Assembly: GCF_019090165.1 (NCBI RefSeq)
Contig: NZ_JAHRIB010000048.1
Span: forward strand, 1 to 64,000
Reading direction: 5' to 3'
Source of the DNA: Streptomyces sp. BV286
Lineage (GTDB): Bacteria; Actinomycetota; Actinomycetes; Streptomycetales; Streptomycetaceae
DNA length: 64,000 nt
Position 1 is the first letter of the stretch, and each line of letters starts with the position of its first letter. Below are positions 1 to 9,318 of the stretch, one piece after another. Position numbers and translations under genes: made by a program. Under the pieces are notes generated by a model. It made no database searches. It had not been told where the DNA came from and worked only from the letters and a program-made list of their open reading frames with translations.

Positions 1-139
1 CGAGCCAGCCGCCCAGGAGGCCTCCGGCGATCCCGATGAGCATCGTGATGATGATGCCGCCCGGGTCCTTGCCCGGCATGAGCGCCTTGGCAATGAGGCC
101 CGCGAGAAGACCGATGAGTATCCAGGCGATGATGCCCAT
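1..139 (-). CDS. GlsB/YeaQ/YmgE family membrane protein (partial)
   Basis: This is the N-terminal 46 residues of a small integral membrane protein, cut off by the window edge. It begins MGIIAWILIGLLAG, continues AKALMPGKDPGG, and then enters a second Gly-rich hydrophobic segment. That pattern, a short helix, a K-x-x-MPG loop and a Gly-rich second helix, is characteristic of the transglycosylase-associated or GlsB family. These are three-helix proteins of about 85-95 residues linked to general stress in Gram-positives. The ATG is preceded by AGGAG at good spacing. The molecular function of the family is not known. Confidence 0.85.
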   Translation of the reverse strand, partial: MGIIAWILIGLLAGLIAKALMPGKDPGGIIITMLIGIAGGLLGGWL

Positions 140-320
140 GACTGCGCTCCTAGCTGGTCGTATAAAGACTGTGTCAAGGCATGCGGGTTTACCGTGCCGG
201 TGATTTCAAACGCGGCGCCGCGCGCATGTTCGTACGCAGCCGGGTACGGTCCCGCGCGCCGTCTGAGCCTCCTGACCGTCCTGAGTCTCCCGTCCGTCGC
301 AGTTGTGGCCCGAACGGGAG

Positions 321-347
321 AAGGGGGCGGCCGCGGGCCACCCCCTT
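321..347 (-). terminator. Hairpin downstream of the secreted Cys-repeat protein
   Basis: AAGGGGG (321-327) pairs with CCCCCTT (341-347), with an inner GGCC/GGCC pairing. It lies 20 nt past the stop codon of the 368-3094 gene and is the likely intrinsic terminator. Confidence 0.5.
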
Positions 348-367
348 GTCCTGTCAGCCGCGTCGGG

Positions 368-3094
368 TCACCTCGCGGCCGCCCGGCCGGTCTGCCGAGG
401 CGTCACGGTGAAGGTGCCGCTGGTGTACGCGCAGCAGGTGGTGAGAACGCTGACGTTCCAGGTACCGGTGTCCGCGCCGGTCAGGTCGAGGGCCGCCGTC
501 AGGGTCCGGTTGTCCGCGGAGACCGACTGTGTCGTGGCGGTCAGGGTCTTGCCGCTCCTGCTCAGCCGTACGGTGGCGTTCGCGGGCAGGGCGGTGCCGG
601 TCACCATGAGCGTGACGTTGCTGTCGGTGGCCCCGGTGTCCGGACCGACCGCGGTGACGCTCACCTTGTCCGTGCCGCACAGCGTCGAGACGCAGGCCAG
701 CTTGGCGCTGTATGCGGTGCTGGACGCCTTCTCCGGCAGTCCGAGCACGAACACGCTGGGACTGGCCGCCGAGGACGAACCGCCCACCGAACAGCGGCTG
801 CTGGAGGATGACGTTGTACAGCCGTTGCTCCACGCGCCGTTGTAGAGGGCGGGAACCGCTGTCGTGACGGCTCCGGAGGTGTCCGTGATCTCCGCGTCGA
901 AACGGTCGAAACCGGCGGTCGGCAGGACCGCGCACACCGCGGTGTGCGACTCGTCGAGTGTGCCGGTGACGGGCCCGTAGCCGTACGACACGGACGGGAC
1001 CTTGGTGCACTCCGGCGCAGGACCGTCCGCGGTGGCGATGCGCAGGGCGTCCAGGCGGTACTCGGGCGCGGCCTTCAGCGTGGCGGGAGTCTGCACGAGG
1101 ACCTGGTGCGTGGTGGATCCGGTGGCCGCGCAGGAGCGGTTGCGGAAGGAGCACTCGGCGGTGCCGTCGTCGCCGAAGACCACGATGTTGGCGGTGCCCA
1201 GCTTGTCCCGTACGTCGAGGTGGACGACGTCCGTGTCCGCGTCGGTGGTGACCTGATGACAGTTCAGGGTGCCGGGATCACCGTACGCACCGGGGAGGGA
1301 CGGGCCCCCGACGTTCGCGACGGGGGCCTTCGCACAGCCTGCCGAGGAGGCGGTCGAGGTGACGTCACGCCGGGCCAGTGTGTATGTGGCGGCCTGGTCG
1401 CTTCCGGTGACGAGCACGGTGTGGGCCTTGCCGGGGGTCAGCGGGCAGAGCGTCCAGCCGTCGGTGCTGGCAGCCCGCTCGCAGACCTTCTTCCCGGAGG
1501 TGTCCAGCACCGAGAACTTCGCGGCCGCACTGCCGGACGTGGCGGTCAGCTGGAAGACCTCGTTGGCGGTGTGGGCGTCGGCCGGAACACTGAGGCAGTG
1601 CGAGAAGAGGCCGTCACCGGTGGTCAAGGTGGCCTTGGCGCCCTCGGCCGTGAAGCTGCCCGCGGGCAGGACGGGGCAGTCGCTCAAGGCGTCGGTGCGG
1701 TGCAGGGCGACGGAGTACGGTCCGGTGGCGTCCTCTCCGCCGTCCTCGGCGTGTACCAGCGTGCGGTAGGGAGCCGTACCGCTCAACGCGCAGTTGCCGC
1801 CTGACAGTTCGGTCGAACTGCACTGGGGTGTGCCGTCCCGGTCGAGGACCTCCACGTCGGTGTCCACGCCGGAGGTGGAGAGCGGGGTGAGCGCGGCGAT
1901 CCTGGCGCCCTGCGGCGCGTCCAGCGTCAGGCAGTCGTACTGTCCGACCGTACGCAACTCGCCCTCGTGCAAGCCGGTTCGGGTCGCCACACATCCGGCG
2001 TCGGAGGCACGGTCGAGGACGACCAGACCGGCGCGGGTGCCACGGAAGGGGTAGGTGCCGTCGATGACGGCCGTGTAGGTGCCCGGCGCCTTTATCCGGC
2101 ACGGGTCGGCCCCGTACCGGCACACGCTCAGTCCGGCCTCGTCGTACACCCGGGCCACCCCGACCTCGCGGTTCTCGCTGACGGAGTGCACGGTGTACGG
2201 ACCTGCCGAGCCGGCGGTGAAGGTGAAGCACGGGTTGGTGACGAGGTCCTGCTGCTCCAGCGGGCCGTAGGGGCGGGCCGGGGCGGCGGTGCAACCCTGC
2301 GGGTCGCTGAGACGGCGCACCTTCACCGCGAACTCGGCGGGGAAGCCGTTCTCCGCGCGCGAGACGGTGGAGATCACCCGGTAGGGGCCGTCGCCCGGCA
2401 GGACGCAGCTGTCCTCGTCGTCGTCGGGGAACCGCTCACAGATCCGGGCGCCGGTCGCATCGGTGATCCACGCGAGGGAGTCGCCGTACGCCTTGGAGCC
2501 GTGGGTGAGCCGGACCCGGTCGCCGCGCTCGCCCTCGAAGGGCTGGCAGTCGACCTGGACCGGGCTCACGGCCGAACGACTGACCTCGGGCTGGTCCCAG
2601 TTCGTGCCGCTGGTGTCCGCGCACCCTCGGGACGAGCCGAGCGGCACCACGGTGACCGACGTGTCCTTGTCCTCCCAGCCGCTGTTGAACACCTTCAGGG
2701 TGTAGGTGCCGGCCGCCGGCACCGCGCACATGCCGTGCGTGGAGTACGCATCGCCGTAGCAGTCCACCTCGCTGCCGTCGGAGGCCAGGAGCTTCCTGGT
2801 CACCGCGTTGCCGCCACCGTCCAGGGCCGGGGCCAGATACAGACCCGGCGTCTCGACGGTGACGGAATAGCAGACGCTCGACTCGGGCGCGACGCGCGCC
2901 TTGCCGACGGCTTCGCCCGGATCGCCGAAGGGCGCGAGTGCGAGCGGCGCGCACTCCTCGTCGGCGGCGACTGCGGGGCTCACCCCGGTCAGGGTCAACA
3001 GTGAGGCGAACAAGGCGGCGAGAGCGGCGAACACGGCCGGCACCGCGGCCGTCCGCCTGCGTCTCGCAGGCGGACAGGAGTTGTCGTCCAACAT
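368..3094 (-). CDS. Large secreted protein with seven four-Cys repeats
   Basis: A 908-residue exported protein. Residues 1-45 form a signal peptide: a basic start with PPARRRR, a hydrophobic core, and a cut after AVA. The mature part shows about seven repeats of roughly 100 residues. Each carries four cysteines in a similar order: a G/D/E-C at the repeat start, a C before a beta-like stretch, a C after a DxxGxxV-like turn, and a C before a PGTY-like strand (for example VCRYGADPC followed by APGTY). The last 90 residues have a Cys-x4-Cys and look like an IPT/Ig-like beta domain (VSVTAVGPDTGATDSNVTL). No catalytic motif is visible. The repeats suggest disulphide-stabilised beta domains acting outside the cell, in adhesion, binding or as a structural element. 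GAGGGGA precedes the ATG. Monocistronic between two hairpins. Function unknown. Confidence 0.85.
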   Translation of the reverse strand: MLDDNSCPPARRRRTAAVPAVFAALAALFASLLTLTGVSPAVAADEECAPLALAPFGDPGEAVGKARVAPESSVCYSVTVETPGLYLAPALDGGGNAVTRKLLASDGSEVDCYGDAYSTHGMCAVPAAGTYTLKVFNSGWEDKDTSVTVVPLGSSRGCADTSGTNWDQPEVSRSAVSPVQVDCQPFEGERGDRVRLTHGSKAYGDSLAWITDATGARICERFPDDDEDSCVLPGDGPYRVISTVSRAENGFPAEFAVKVRRLSDPQGCTAAPARPYGPLEQQDLVTNPCFTFTAGSAGPYTVHSVSENREVGVARVYDEAGLSVCRYGADPCRIKAPGTYTAVIDGTYPFRGTRAGLVVLDRASDAGCVATRTGLHEGELRTVGQYDCLTLDAPQGARIAALTPLSTSGVDTDVEVLDRDGTPQCSSTELSGGNCALSGTAPYRTLVHAEDGGEDATGPYSVALHRTDALSDCPVLPAGSFTAEGAKATLTTGDGLFSHCLSVPADAHTANEVFQLTATSGSAAAKFSVLDTSGKKVCERAASTDGWTLCPLTPGKAHTVLVTGSDQAATYTLARRDVTSTASSAGCAKAPVANVGGPSLPGAYGDPGTLNCHQVTTDADTDVVHLDVRDKLGTANIVVFGDDGTAECSFRNRSCAATGSTTHQVLVQTPATLKAAPEYRLDALRIATADGPAPECTKVPSVSYGYGPVTGTLDESHTAVCAVLPTAGFDRFDAEITDTSGAVTTAVPALYNGAWSNGCTTSSSSSRCSVGGSSSAASPSVFVLGLPEKASSTAYSAKLACVSTLCGTDKVSVTAVGPDTGATDSNVTLMVTGTALPANATVRLSRSGKTLTATTQSVSADNRTLTAALDLTGADTGTWNVSVLTTCCAYTSGTFTVTPRQTGRAAAR

Positions 3095-3215
3095 GCAATC
3101 CCCTCTGGATCATTGGTCGTTGAGGGGATGGTCGCACACGGGTACGACATGGCACCGGTGAGTATCCAGGCGCGAAGAAGCCGCTTTCTCCTGGCTGGTT
3201 CGATCGGGAAAGCCC

Positions 3216-4988
3216 TCAGGCCTCCGTGCCCGTGACACCGGCGTGGGGCGGCCCATGCTGTTGCTCCTGCGTGGCAGGGGGTGTACGCAGGGCGATCAAG
3301 GCCACGTCGTCGTCGTTGTCGCTGGGGCGGACCTGTTCCAGCAGGGAGTCACAGAGGGAGTCCAGAGGGCGGTGGGCGAGGGAGGCCGCGTTGCGGCGCA
3401 GCCGGTCCAGCCCGTGGTCGATGGAGTGGTGCGGTGATTCCACCAGCCCGTCCGTGTAGAGCAGGAGCGTCGCCCGGGGCGGCAGGACGACGACGGCATC
3501 GGGGCGGGCTCTGTCGAGTCCGGTCCCGAGCAGGATGCCGTGAGCTCCGTCGAGGTACTGCGCCTGACCGTCGTGGCTGACGAGCAGGGGCGGCGGGTGA
3601 CCGGCGTTCGTCCAGCGCAGGCGCCACAGGCTGTCCTCGCCCAGTGTGAGCCTGGCGAGGATCATGGTTGCCATGGGGACTTCGGCTATGTGCATCACGG
3701 CCTCGTCCAGCCGGGTGACGACGTCGCTGGGGGCGGCCTGCGGATGGGACCAGGCGAAGGCACGCAGCATGTTGCGGAGCTGCGCCATACCCGCCGCGGC
3801 ATCGAGATCGTGTCCGACGACATCGCCGATGGCCAGGGCGTGGGCATGCGTGGCCAGAGCGAAGGCGTCGTACCAGTCACCGCCCACGGACGACGCGTCC
3901 GGCGCGGGCACGTACCGCGCGGTCATCTCCAGTCCCGGCAAGGAGGGGAGCTGCGGCAGCAGATGGCGTTGCATGGTCTCGGCGACCTTGCGCTGGCGCT
4001 GGTACAGGCGGGCGTTGTCCAGCGCCAGGCCCGTCCGGCGGGTGAGGTCCTCCAGCAGCGGCAGGTCGGCAGGCGTGAAGGCGTCGTGACGCCGTCCTCG
4101 GCCCAGGGTCAGGGCGCCGAGCACGTCGCGCAGGCCTCGAATGGGTGCGATGGCGGCGGAGTGCATGCCCGTCGCGGTGAACAGTCGCTGCTGCTCCACT
4201 GCGATGCCCGAGTCGGGCGGGCCCTGGTAGGTGGCGGGGCCGGCGAGGGAGGAGGCGGCGCCACGCAGAGCCCGTGACAGGGGCATCGGCGACTCCGCCG
4301 GCACGGGGGGCATGGGGCCTTGCAGATCCTCCCGCTCGACCAGGATGCCGTCCTTGTGCTCCATCACCAGTACTCGTCGTACTTCGTCGCGTTCGGTGAG
4401 GAGGTCGAACACCGCCCAGTCCGCCAGCCGTGGCACGGTCAGGGCCGCCAGCCGGTGCAGTGCCTCGTCCACGTCCAGGGTGGACGTGAGCTGCGTGGTG
4501 GTCTCCGCCAGCAGGGCCAGGCGATCGAGTTCCGTCAGCGGCGCGGAGTGTCCGTCGTCGCTCTGCTGCGACTCCTGCTCGTACAGCAGCGCGAGCGCAC
4601 CCGTGAAGCCTGCGTCCGTTGTGTAGGGAGTGATCAGCCAGGACAGCTGGACGAGGGTGTCGTCCCCGCGGACGAACCATTCGTCGCTGCCGTGCCGGGT
4701 GTCCTTGGTGAGGAGCGCCTTCCTCATCCGGCAACGGGTGCGGGGCAGCGAGTGCCCGTGGCTGTCCCGGTGCAGCAGGTCGTGGGGGTCATGACCGATC
4801 AGCTCCGCGGCCTTTCTGCCGAGCTGGATCTGGGCCGCGCTGTTGGCCGCGACGATGCGGCCGTCGCCGTCCACGACGATGGCGGACGCCGCCAGGGCTT
4901 CCAGAGTCTTTTCCGGTGAGACCGAGGACAGCGCCTGCTGCCCGGGCATGGGTCTGTCTCCCGTGCCGGAAGCGGCATTACTGTCCAT
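3216..4988 (-). CDS. PAS-GAF-PP2C (SpoIIE-type) serine phosphatase
   Basis: A 590-residue cytoplasmic signalling phosphatase. The ATG at 4988 has AAGGAG five bases upstream, so I chose it over in-frame starts further out. Domains in order: PAS (about 25-135, with IVVDGDGRIVAAN), GAF (about 150-320), and a PP2C/SpoIIE catalytic domain (about 340-570). Metal-ligand motifs are intact: GGDWYD, IGDVVGHD, LYTDGLVE and NDDDVALIAL. The family dephosphorylates anti-anti-sigma (STAS) proteins in partner-switching control of sigma factors. The PAS and GAF domains would sense a ligand or redox signal. No anti-sigma kinase or STAS partner is encoded nearby, so the partner must be elsewhere. Streptomycetes carry dozens of such paralogues. 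Confidence 0.92.
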   Translation of the reverse strand: MDSNAASGTGDRPMPGQQALSSVSPEKTLEALAASAIVVDGDGRIVAANSAAQIQLGRKAAELIGHDPHDLLHRDSHGHSLPRTRCRMRKALLTKDTRHGSDEWFVRGDDTLVQLSWLITPYTTDAGFTGALALLYEQESQQSDDGHSAPLTELDRLALLAETTTQLTSTLDVDEALHRLAALTVPRLADWAVFDLLTERDEVRRVLVMEHKDGILVEREDLQGPMPPVPAESPMPLSRALRGAASSLAGPATYQGPPDSGIAVEQQRLFTATGMHSAAIAPIRGLRDVLGALTLGRGRRHDAFTPADLPLLEDLTRRTGLALDNARLYQRQRKVAETMQRHLLPQLPSLPGLEMTARYVPAPDASSVGGDWYDAFALATHAHALAIGDVVGHDLDAAAGMAQLRNMLRAFAWSHPQAAPSDVVTRLDEAVMHIAEVPMATMILARLTLGEDSLWRLRWTNAGHPPPLLVSHDGQAQYLDGAHGILLGTGLDRARPDAVVVLPPRATLLLYTDGLVESPHHSIDHGLDRLRRNAASLAHRPLDSLCDSLLEQVRPSDNDDDVALIALRTPPATQEQQHGPPHAGVTGTEA

Positions 4989-5176
4989 GGTTCTCCTTGG
5001 TCTGGACGCGAATCTGGTGGAGTACCCCGGCAGGATCATTACACGCACATGAGCCCACAGTTTTTGCAGACCTTCCACCGGACGCATTCCCGCGGCACCG
5101 GCCTCCAGCGCCGACCGCGCCTCGGATGATCACGGGGCCCACCGCCAGCCCGCGACCGGGCCCCGGGGCGGGCATG

Positions 5177-5221
5177 ACCTGTGCCGGTGCAGCCTCTTCC
5201 TCTGGCTGCACCGGCACAGGT
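5177..5221 (-). terminator. Strong hairpin terminator after the MMPL gene
   Basis: A perfect 18-bp stem: ACCTGTGCCGGTGCAGCC (5177-5194) pairs with its complement at 5204-5221, with a 9-nt loop. It lies 30 nt past the MMPL stop codon and separates that gene from the phosphatase gene. Confidence 0.85.
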
Positions 5222-5250
5222 ATTCAGGTATCGGGGGCGCGGACGCGGGG

Positions 5251-7488
5251 TCAGACCCTGGTGGAGTCCTTCACCTGTGTCGGATCCGCTGCAGGCCCGG
5301 GTACGGACACCGGTCCGGGGCCGCCTTCACTGAGGCCGTAGCGTCCGTGGAACCGGCGCAGGAAGCCGGGTGCGTACCAGGCCTTCTGCCCGAGGAGGCG
5401 CATTGCGGCGGGGACGAGGACGCCGCGTACGGCGATGGCGTCGATGAGGATGGCCAGTCCGCTGCCGAGGCCGAACATCTGCATGAAGCTGAGCTTGGCG
5501 GTGCCGAAGGCGAAGAAGCTCACCGCGAGCAGCACGGCGGCCGCGCTGACGATGCGCCCGGTGTGGCCGAGGCCGTCGACCACGGCGGTCTCGTTGTCCG
5601 CTCCCTGGTCGTGGAGTTCCTTGATCCGGCTGGTGACGAAGACCTCGTAGTCCATCGAGAGGCCGAAGGCGATGCAGAACATCAGCACGGCCATCGTCAT
5701 CTCCATCGGCTGCGGGGTGAAGCCGAGGAAGGAGGAGAGATGGCCGTCGTCGAAGATCCAGGTCATGACGCCGAGGGTGGCTGCCAGGCTGATCAGGTTG
5801 AGGATCAGCGCGCGCAGCGGCTGCACGATGCTGCCGGTGAACAGGAAGAGCAGCAGGAAGGTGGTGAGGACGATCAGGGACCCGGCCAGGGGGAGCTTGT
5901 CGGCGATGGATTCCTTGGCGTCGACGAGTACGGCGTCGTTTCCGCCCACCAGGGGGTTGGCCCCAGGGGGCGGGGTGACCGAGCGCACCTGCTTGACCAG
6001 GGTTTCGGCGGCTTCCGACTTCGGTGTCAGGCTGCTCACCACGCTGATCCGCTGTGCGTCGGGCCGGCCGAGAGCGGGGTTGGCCGGGCCTGCCGCCGCG
6101 GACTGTCCCGGGGTGTGGACGCCCGCGCTGGTCTCGACCCGCTCGACACCCTTGAGCGCGGCCAGTTGGCCCGCGTACGACGCCAGTGGGGCCTTGTCCA
6201 CGGACTGTCCGATGACGATCTGGAGGGCCGAGTCCTCACTGCCGCCGAAATCCTCTCGCAGCACCTGCGAGACCTGGCGGCTCCCGGCGTCCTCGGGCAA
6301 CACGCGTTCGTCCGGCGTGCCGAAGGAGATGTTGAGCAGCGGGCTCGCCGCGAACAGCAGCACGGCGACGACGGGCAGCGCCGTCAGTACGGGCCGCCGC
6401 ATGACGGTGCGCGCCAGCCGTCCCCACAGAGGTGTGCGGGTGTCGGAGCGCTGCGACTTCGCCCACGGCAGCCGCCCGCTGTTGACCCGGTGCCCCAGAA
6501 CCTTCAGCAGGGCCGGCATCACGAACAGGGTGCTGAGGGCCGCGATGGCGACCACACCGACTCCGGTGAAGCCCATCGAGCGCAGGAAGTAGTGCGGGAA
6601 CACCAACAGCGCCGCCAGGGCTGCCGCGACGGTCGCGGCGGAGAAGGCGACGGTGCGGCCCGCGGTGTGCACCGTTCGCCGGACGGCGTCGTCCACGCTC
6701 GCCCCGGCCGAGAGCTGCTCCCGGAAGCGGCTGACCATCAGAAGGGCGTAGTCGATGGCCAGTCCGAGGCCCAGGGCGGTAGTGAGGTTGGTCGCGGTGT
6801 CCGCCACATCGGTGATGCTGCCGAACAGGAAGAGCTGGGCGAACGAGCCGATGATGGCGATGACCGCGATGATCAGCGGCAGCAGGGCAGCGACCACGCT
6901 GCCGAAGACGATCATGAGCAGTATCAGGGTCAGCGGAATGGCTATCGCTTCGGCGAGGATCAGGTCCTCGACCACCTGGTTCGACAGGTCGGCGCCTACG
7001 GCGGCGCCACCGCCGAACTCGACGGTGAGGGCGTTCTTGTAGGTGCCGCTGTACTCGTCGATGATCTCGATGGAGTTCTTCCGCTCCTCCGTGGTGTCGC
7101 CTCTCACGTGGGCGAGCACCAGGGCCTCGCGGCCGTCCTCGGAACGCAGGTCGGGGCTGTTCGTCTCCCAGTAGGAGACGATGTTGCTGAGCCGCTTGTC
7201 CTTCTTGAGGTCGGCGACCAGGTCTTGGCCGCGCTCCTTGGCGGCGGGGGTGTCGATGCGGCCGTCGGGGGCGCTGACCAGCAGGACGAGATTGGTCTCG
7301 CCGCCGAACTTCTCGTCGATGACCGCCGCTGCCCGGGTGGACGGGGAAGCCGGGTCGTCGAAGCCTCCTCCCTTCAGTTTGCCGAAGGCGCCCGCGCCCA
7401 CCACGCCCATGAGGGCCACGGCCAGGGCGGCGACGATCAGGACGAGCCGGGACCGGCGAATCGCCAAGTCGGCCATACGTTCGAACAC
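5251..7488 (-). CDS. MMPL-family (RND-type) membrane transporter
   Basis: A 745-residue inner-membrane protein. GTG at 7488 is chosen because GAAGGAGA lies 8 nt upstream. It has the duplicated MMPL/RND plan: one N-terminal helix (about 12-32), a large periplasm-side domain, five to six clustered helices, then the same again. Paired motifs LGLGLAIDYALLMVSRFRE (first half) and FGLSMDYEVF (second half) contain the conserved Asp-Tyr of MMPL proton relays. The family exports lipids, glycolipids or hydrophobic drugs using proton flow. Actinobacterial MMPL genes are usually controlled by an adjacent TetR repressor. Here no regulator is adjacent, although a perfect palindromic operator sits upstream. 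The substrate cannot be deduced. Confidence 0.93.
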   Translation of the reverse strand: MFERMADLAIRRSRLVLIVAALAVALMGVVGAGAFGKLKGGGFDDPASPSTRAAAVIDEKFGGETNLVLLVSAPDGRIDTPAAKERGQDLVADLKKDKRLSNIVSYWETNSPDLRSEDGREALVLAHVRGDTTEERKNSIEIIDEYSGTYKNALTVEFGGGAAVGADLSNQVVEDLILAEAIAIPLTLILLMIVFGSVVAALLPLIIAVIAIIGSFAQLFLFGSITDVADTATNLTTALGLGLAIDYALLMVSRFREQLSAGASVDDAVRRTVHTAGRTVAFSAATVAAALAALLVFPHYFLRSMGFTGVGVVAIAALSTLFVMPALLKVLGHRVNSGRLPWAKSQRSDTRTPLWGRLARTVMRRPVLTALPVVAVLLFAASPLLNISFGTPDERVLPEDAGSRQVSQVLREDFGGSEDSALQIVIGQSVDKAPLASYAGQLAALKGVERVETSAGVHTPGQSAAAGPANPALGRPDAQRISVVSSLTPKSEAAETLVKQVRSVTPPPGANPLVGGNDAVLVDAKESIADKLPLAGSLIVLTTFLLLFLFTGSIVQPLRALILNLISLAATLGVMTWIFDDGHLSSFLGFTPQPMEMTMAVLMFCIAFGLSMDYEVFVTSRIKELHDQGADNETAVVDGLGHTGRIVSAAAVLLAVSFFAFGTAKLSFMQMFGLGSGLAILIDAIAVRGVLVPAAMRLLGQKAWYAPGFLRRFHGRYGLSEGGPGPVSVPGPAADPTQVKDSTRV

Positions 7489-8120
7489 GGGGTGATCTCC
7501 TTCAGGTCCTTCTGGGAAAGGCAACGGAGTGGGCCTGGCGGAAGCCGGCGCAATGCGTCGCAGAGCCCTTCGCCCCGTCAGAGGGGGCGCGGTGTCGCGC
7601 TCTTCGCCGCCGAGAACGACGCTAGTGAGGCAGTCGGGCTTTTGGCAGAAGGAGATTTATCTGACACTGTCAGATTTTTCTGCAGGGCGTCATTCTCGCC
7701 GCACGCGGTCGGCCTGAGCCTGGGCATTTCCAGTAACGGCATCTTCACGAACGGAACCCCGAGGGAGTGCTGAGCGCCGCCCGGTTCGGGCGCGGAGCCC
7801 TGTCAGCGGGCCACCCAAGAGGTCCTCAGGGCGCATATCGGCCCCAGCCCGGTGCGAACGGGGCCATGTCGAGCTGAATACCGGACAGATCGTGGAAGCC
7901 GTCGCGGAGCGCTCGACAGGGGGAGGGCTGCCTTCCGGGGTGTCCGTCCCGGAAGCGCTGCGTGAGCGCCGCAGGTCGCCGTCCAAGGCGGGCACCCGCA
8001 GCGGTCCGATCAGCTCCGTGGCCTCACCGGCGAGCGGACTCGGCCGGGCAGGGAACCCCCGTCGCCCTCCAGGTCCTCTGAAAGGGTGGAAGGCCGAAGA
8101 GGCGACGGAGGGACGAGGGC
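7489..8120. other. 632-nt intergenic region between MMPL and the sigma-factor gene
   Basis: Divergent promoter region. Apart from the palindrome at 7659-7675 I see no gene with a credible start, ribosome site or recognisable protein on either strand. The part next to the sigma gene ends in GGAGGGACGAGGGC, the likely ribosome binding stretch. Confidence 0.5.
7659..7675. promoter_or_regulatory. Perfect palindromic operator (TetR-type) upstream of MMPL
   Basis: ATCTGACACTGTCAGAT is an 8+1+8 perfect inverted repeat, AT-rich in a GC-rich background, lying 171 nt upstream of the MMPL start. This size and symmetry are typical of TetR-family operators controlling MMPL transporters. An AGATAA-like -10 on the minus strand partly overlaps it. 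The binding protein is inferred. Confidence 0.65.
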
Positions 8121-8624
8121 ATGCGCAGGGACGAGGCGTTCACGGCCTTCATGACCGCGCGCTACGGATCGCTGCTGCGTACGGCCCGACTGCTGACCGG
8201 CGGTCCACGGGCCGAGGACCTGGCGCAGGAGGCGCTGCTGCGTACGTACCGCGCCTGGCACCGGATCGGCGCGGAGGAGGCCGCCGAGGCCTACACCCGC
8301 ACCACCATGGTGCGGCTCCTGGTCAAGGACCGGCGCAGGCGCTGGCATGGCGAGGTACCCGCGGCGCACCTCCCCGAGACCGGGACGGACGGGCATGAGG
8401 AACAGGTCGCGACCGCTGTGGCGGTCCGCGGACTGCTGTGCGCCATCCCGCCCGCCCAGCGTGCCGTGCTGGTCCTGCGCTACTACCACCAGCTCACCGA
8501 ACAGGAGATCGCCGACGTGCTCGGCTGTTCACCCGGCACGGTCAAGAGCCGTGCCGCCCGCGCGCTTTCGGCGCTGCGGGCCGAAGGAGTCCTTGCACCG
8601 GAGAGGGGGCGTCACCGTGACTGA
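8121..8624 (+). CDS. SigE-family (ECF) RNA polymerase sigma factor
   Basis: A 167-residue ECF sigma factor. Region 2 is at about 5-75: EAFTAFMTARYGSLLRTA, then DLAQEALLRTYRAW, the -10 recognition and core-binding helix. Region 4 is at about 105-160: LPPAQRAVLVLRYY-like IPPAQRAVLVLRYY, then LTEQEIADVLGCSPGTVKSR, the -35 recognition helix-turn-helix. The short length and sequence match the actinobacterial SigE-family group annotated in streptomycetes. The next gene overlaps by 8 nt and encodes a single-pass membrane protein, so the two probably act as a sigma factor and its membrane-tethered partner. Confidence 0.93.
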   Translation: MRRDEAFTAFMTARYGSLLRTARLLTGGPRAEDLAQEALLRTYRAWHRIGAEEAAEAYTRTTMVRLLVKDRRRRWHGEVPAAHLPETGTDGHEEQVATAVAVRGLLCAIPPAQRAVLVLRYYHQLTEQEIADVLGCSPGTVKSRAARALSALRAEGVLAPERGRHRD

Positions 8625-9267
8625 CGAGGATCGGGTACGTGGTCTGCTCGCCATGGCCGCCGAACCGGAGGGCCCGCAGCGTGCACCGGACGAGCAGTTC
8701 ACCGCCCGGGCCCGGCGTTCCCTGCGGAGGCGACGGCTCGCCGTCGGCGCGGGCGGGCTGCTGGTGGCGGGAGTGGTGCTCACGGGGGTCCTGGCGATGA
8801 ACGGTCTCAACGAGGGGCCCGAGAGGGGTGATCCGCAGCCGGCGGCTTCGGCGGAGTGTGTGCGGGAGGCCGCGCAGAAGATCAGGAAGCGGCAGGGCGA
8901 GGGCTATCGGCCCGTGTTCGGGACGGTCCGCGCAGGCCGGATCCACGTCGACGACGGAGTGACCCAAAGCTCTGCCTTCCGTTTCGCCACCGAAGGTGAG
9001 CTCCTCGCCGGCTCCGGGACCCCGCCGGCCGGCGACCTCACCGTCTGGTATCCGACGGCCGAGGTCCAGCTCCCGGAGCCCGGGCGCCATCTGCTCCTGC
9101 TGCAGAACGCCGAACGTCCCGACAGCGGTGGCGGGGCGCTGTTCCACTTCGCCCCCGAGCAGGCACTCCCACTCGACCCCGAAGGCCGCGTACGACTGGA
9201 GTGCGCGGACGGAAGCCAGGGGTCGGTCACCTCGCAACGCCTGCGCGCCGCGGTGCGGGGGAGATGA
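8617..9267 (+). CDS. Single-pass membrane protein, probable sigma-factor partner
   Basis: A 216-residue protein starting at GTG 8617, inside the end of the sigma gene (8-nt overlap) and preceded by GAGAGGGGG. Residues 1-40 are cytoplasmic and basic (ARRSLRRRR). One transmembrane helix (about 44-64, LAVGAGGLLVAGVVLTGVLAM) is followed by an extracytoplasmic domain with two to three cysteines (SAECVREAAQ, RLECADGS). I see no zinc-binding HxxxCxxC motif of classical ZAS anti-sigma factors. Coupling to the sigma gene is the main functional clue. The role as anti-sigma factor is inference. Confidence 0.8.
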   Translation: MTDEDRVRGLLAMAAEPEGPQRAPDEQFTARARRSLRRRRLAVGAGGLLVAGVVLTGVLAMNGLNEGPERGDPQPAASAECVREAAQKIRKRQGEGYRPVFGTVRAGRIHVDDGVTQSSAFRFATEGELLAGSGTPPAGDLTVWYPTAEVQLPEPGRHLLLLQNAERPDSGGGALFHFAPEQALPLDPEGRVRLECADGSQGSVTSQRLRAAVRGR

Positions 9268-9281
9268 TCCCCCGCACCGCG
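9249..9281. terminator. Bidirectional hairpin between convergent genes
   Basis: CGCGGTGCGGGGG (9249-9261) pairs perfectly with CCCCCGCACCGCG (9269-9281) around a 7-nt loop containing the stop codon of the upstream gene. It serves the convergent genes ending at 9267 and 9319. Confidence 0.75.
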
Positions 9282-9318
9282 ACGCGAGGCGCCGAGTCAC
9301 TTTTTGGACGCGGTCGGA

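Noticed and set aside
4978..5217. Reading frame across the MMPL-terminator region
   Set aside because: It reads through the 18-bp hairpin and has no ribosome site; better explained as untranslated spacer.
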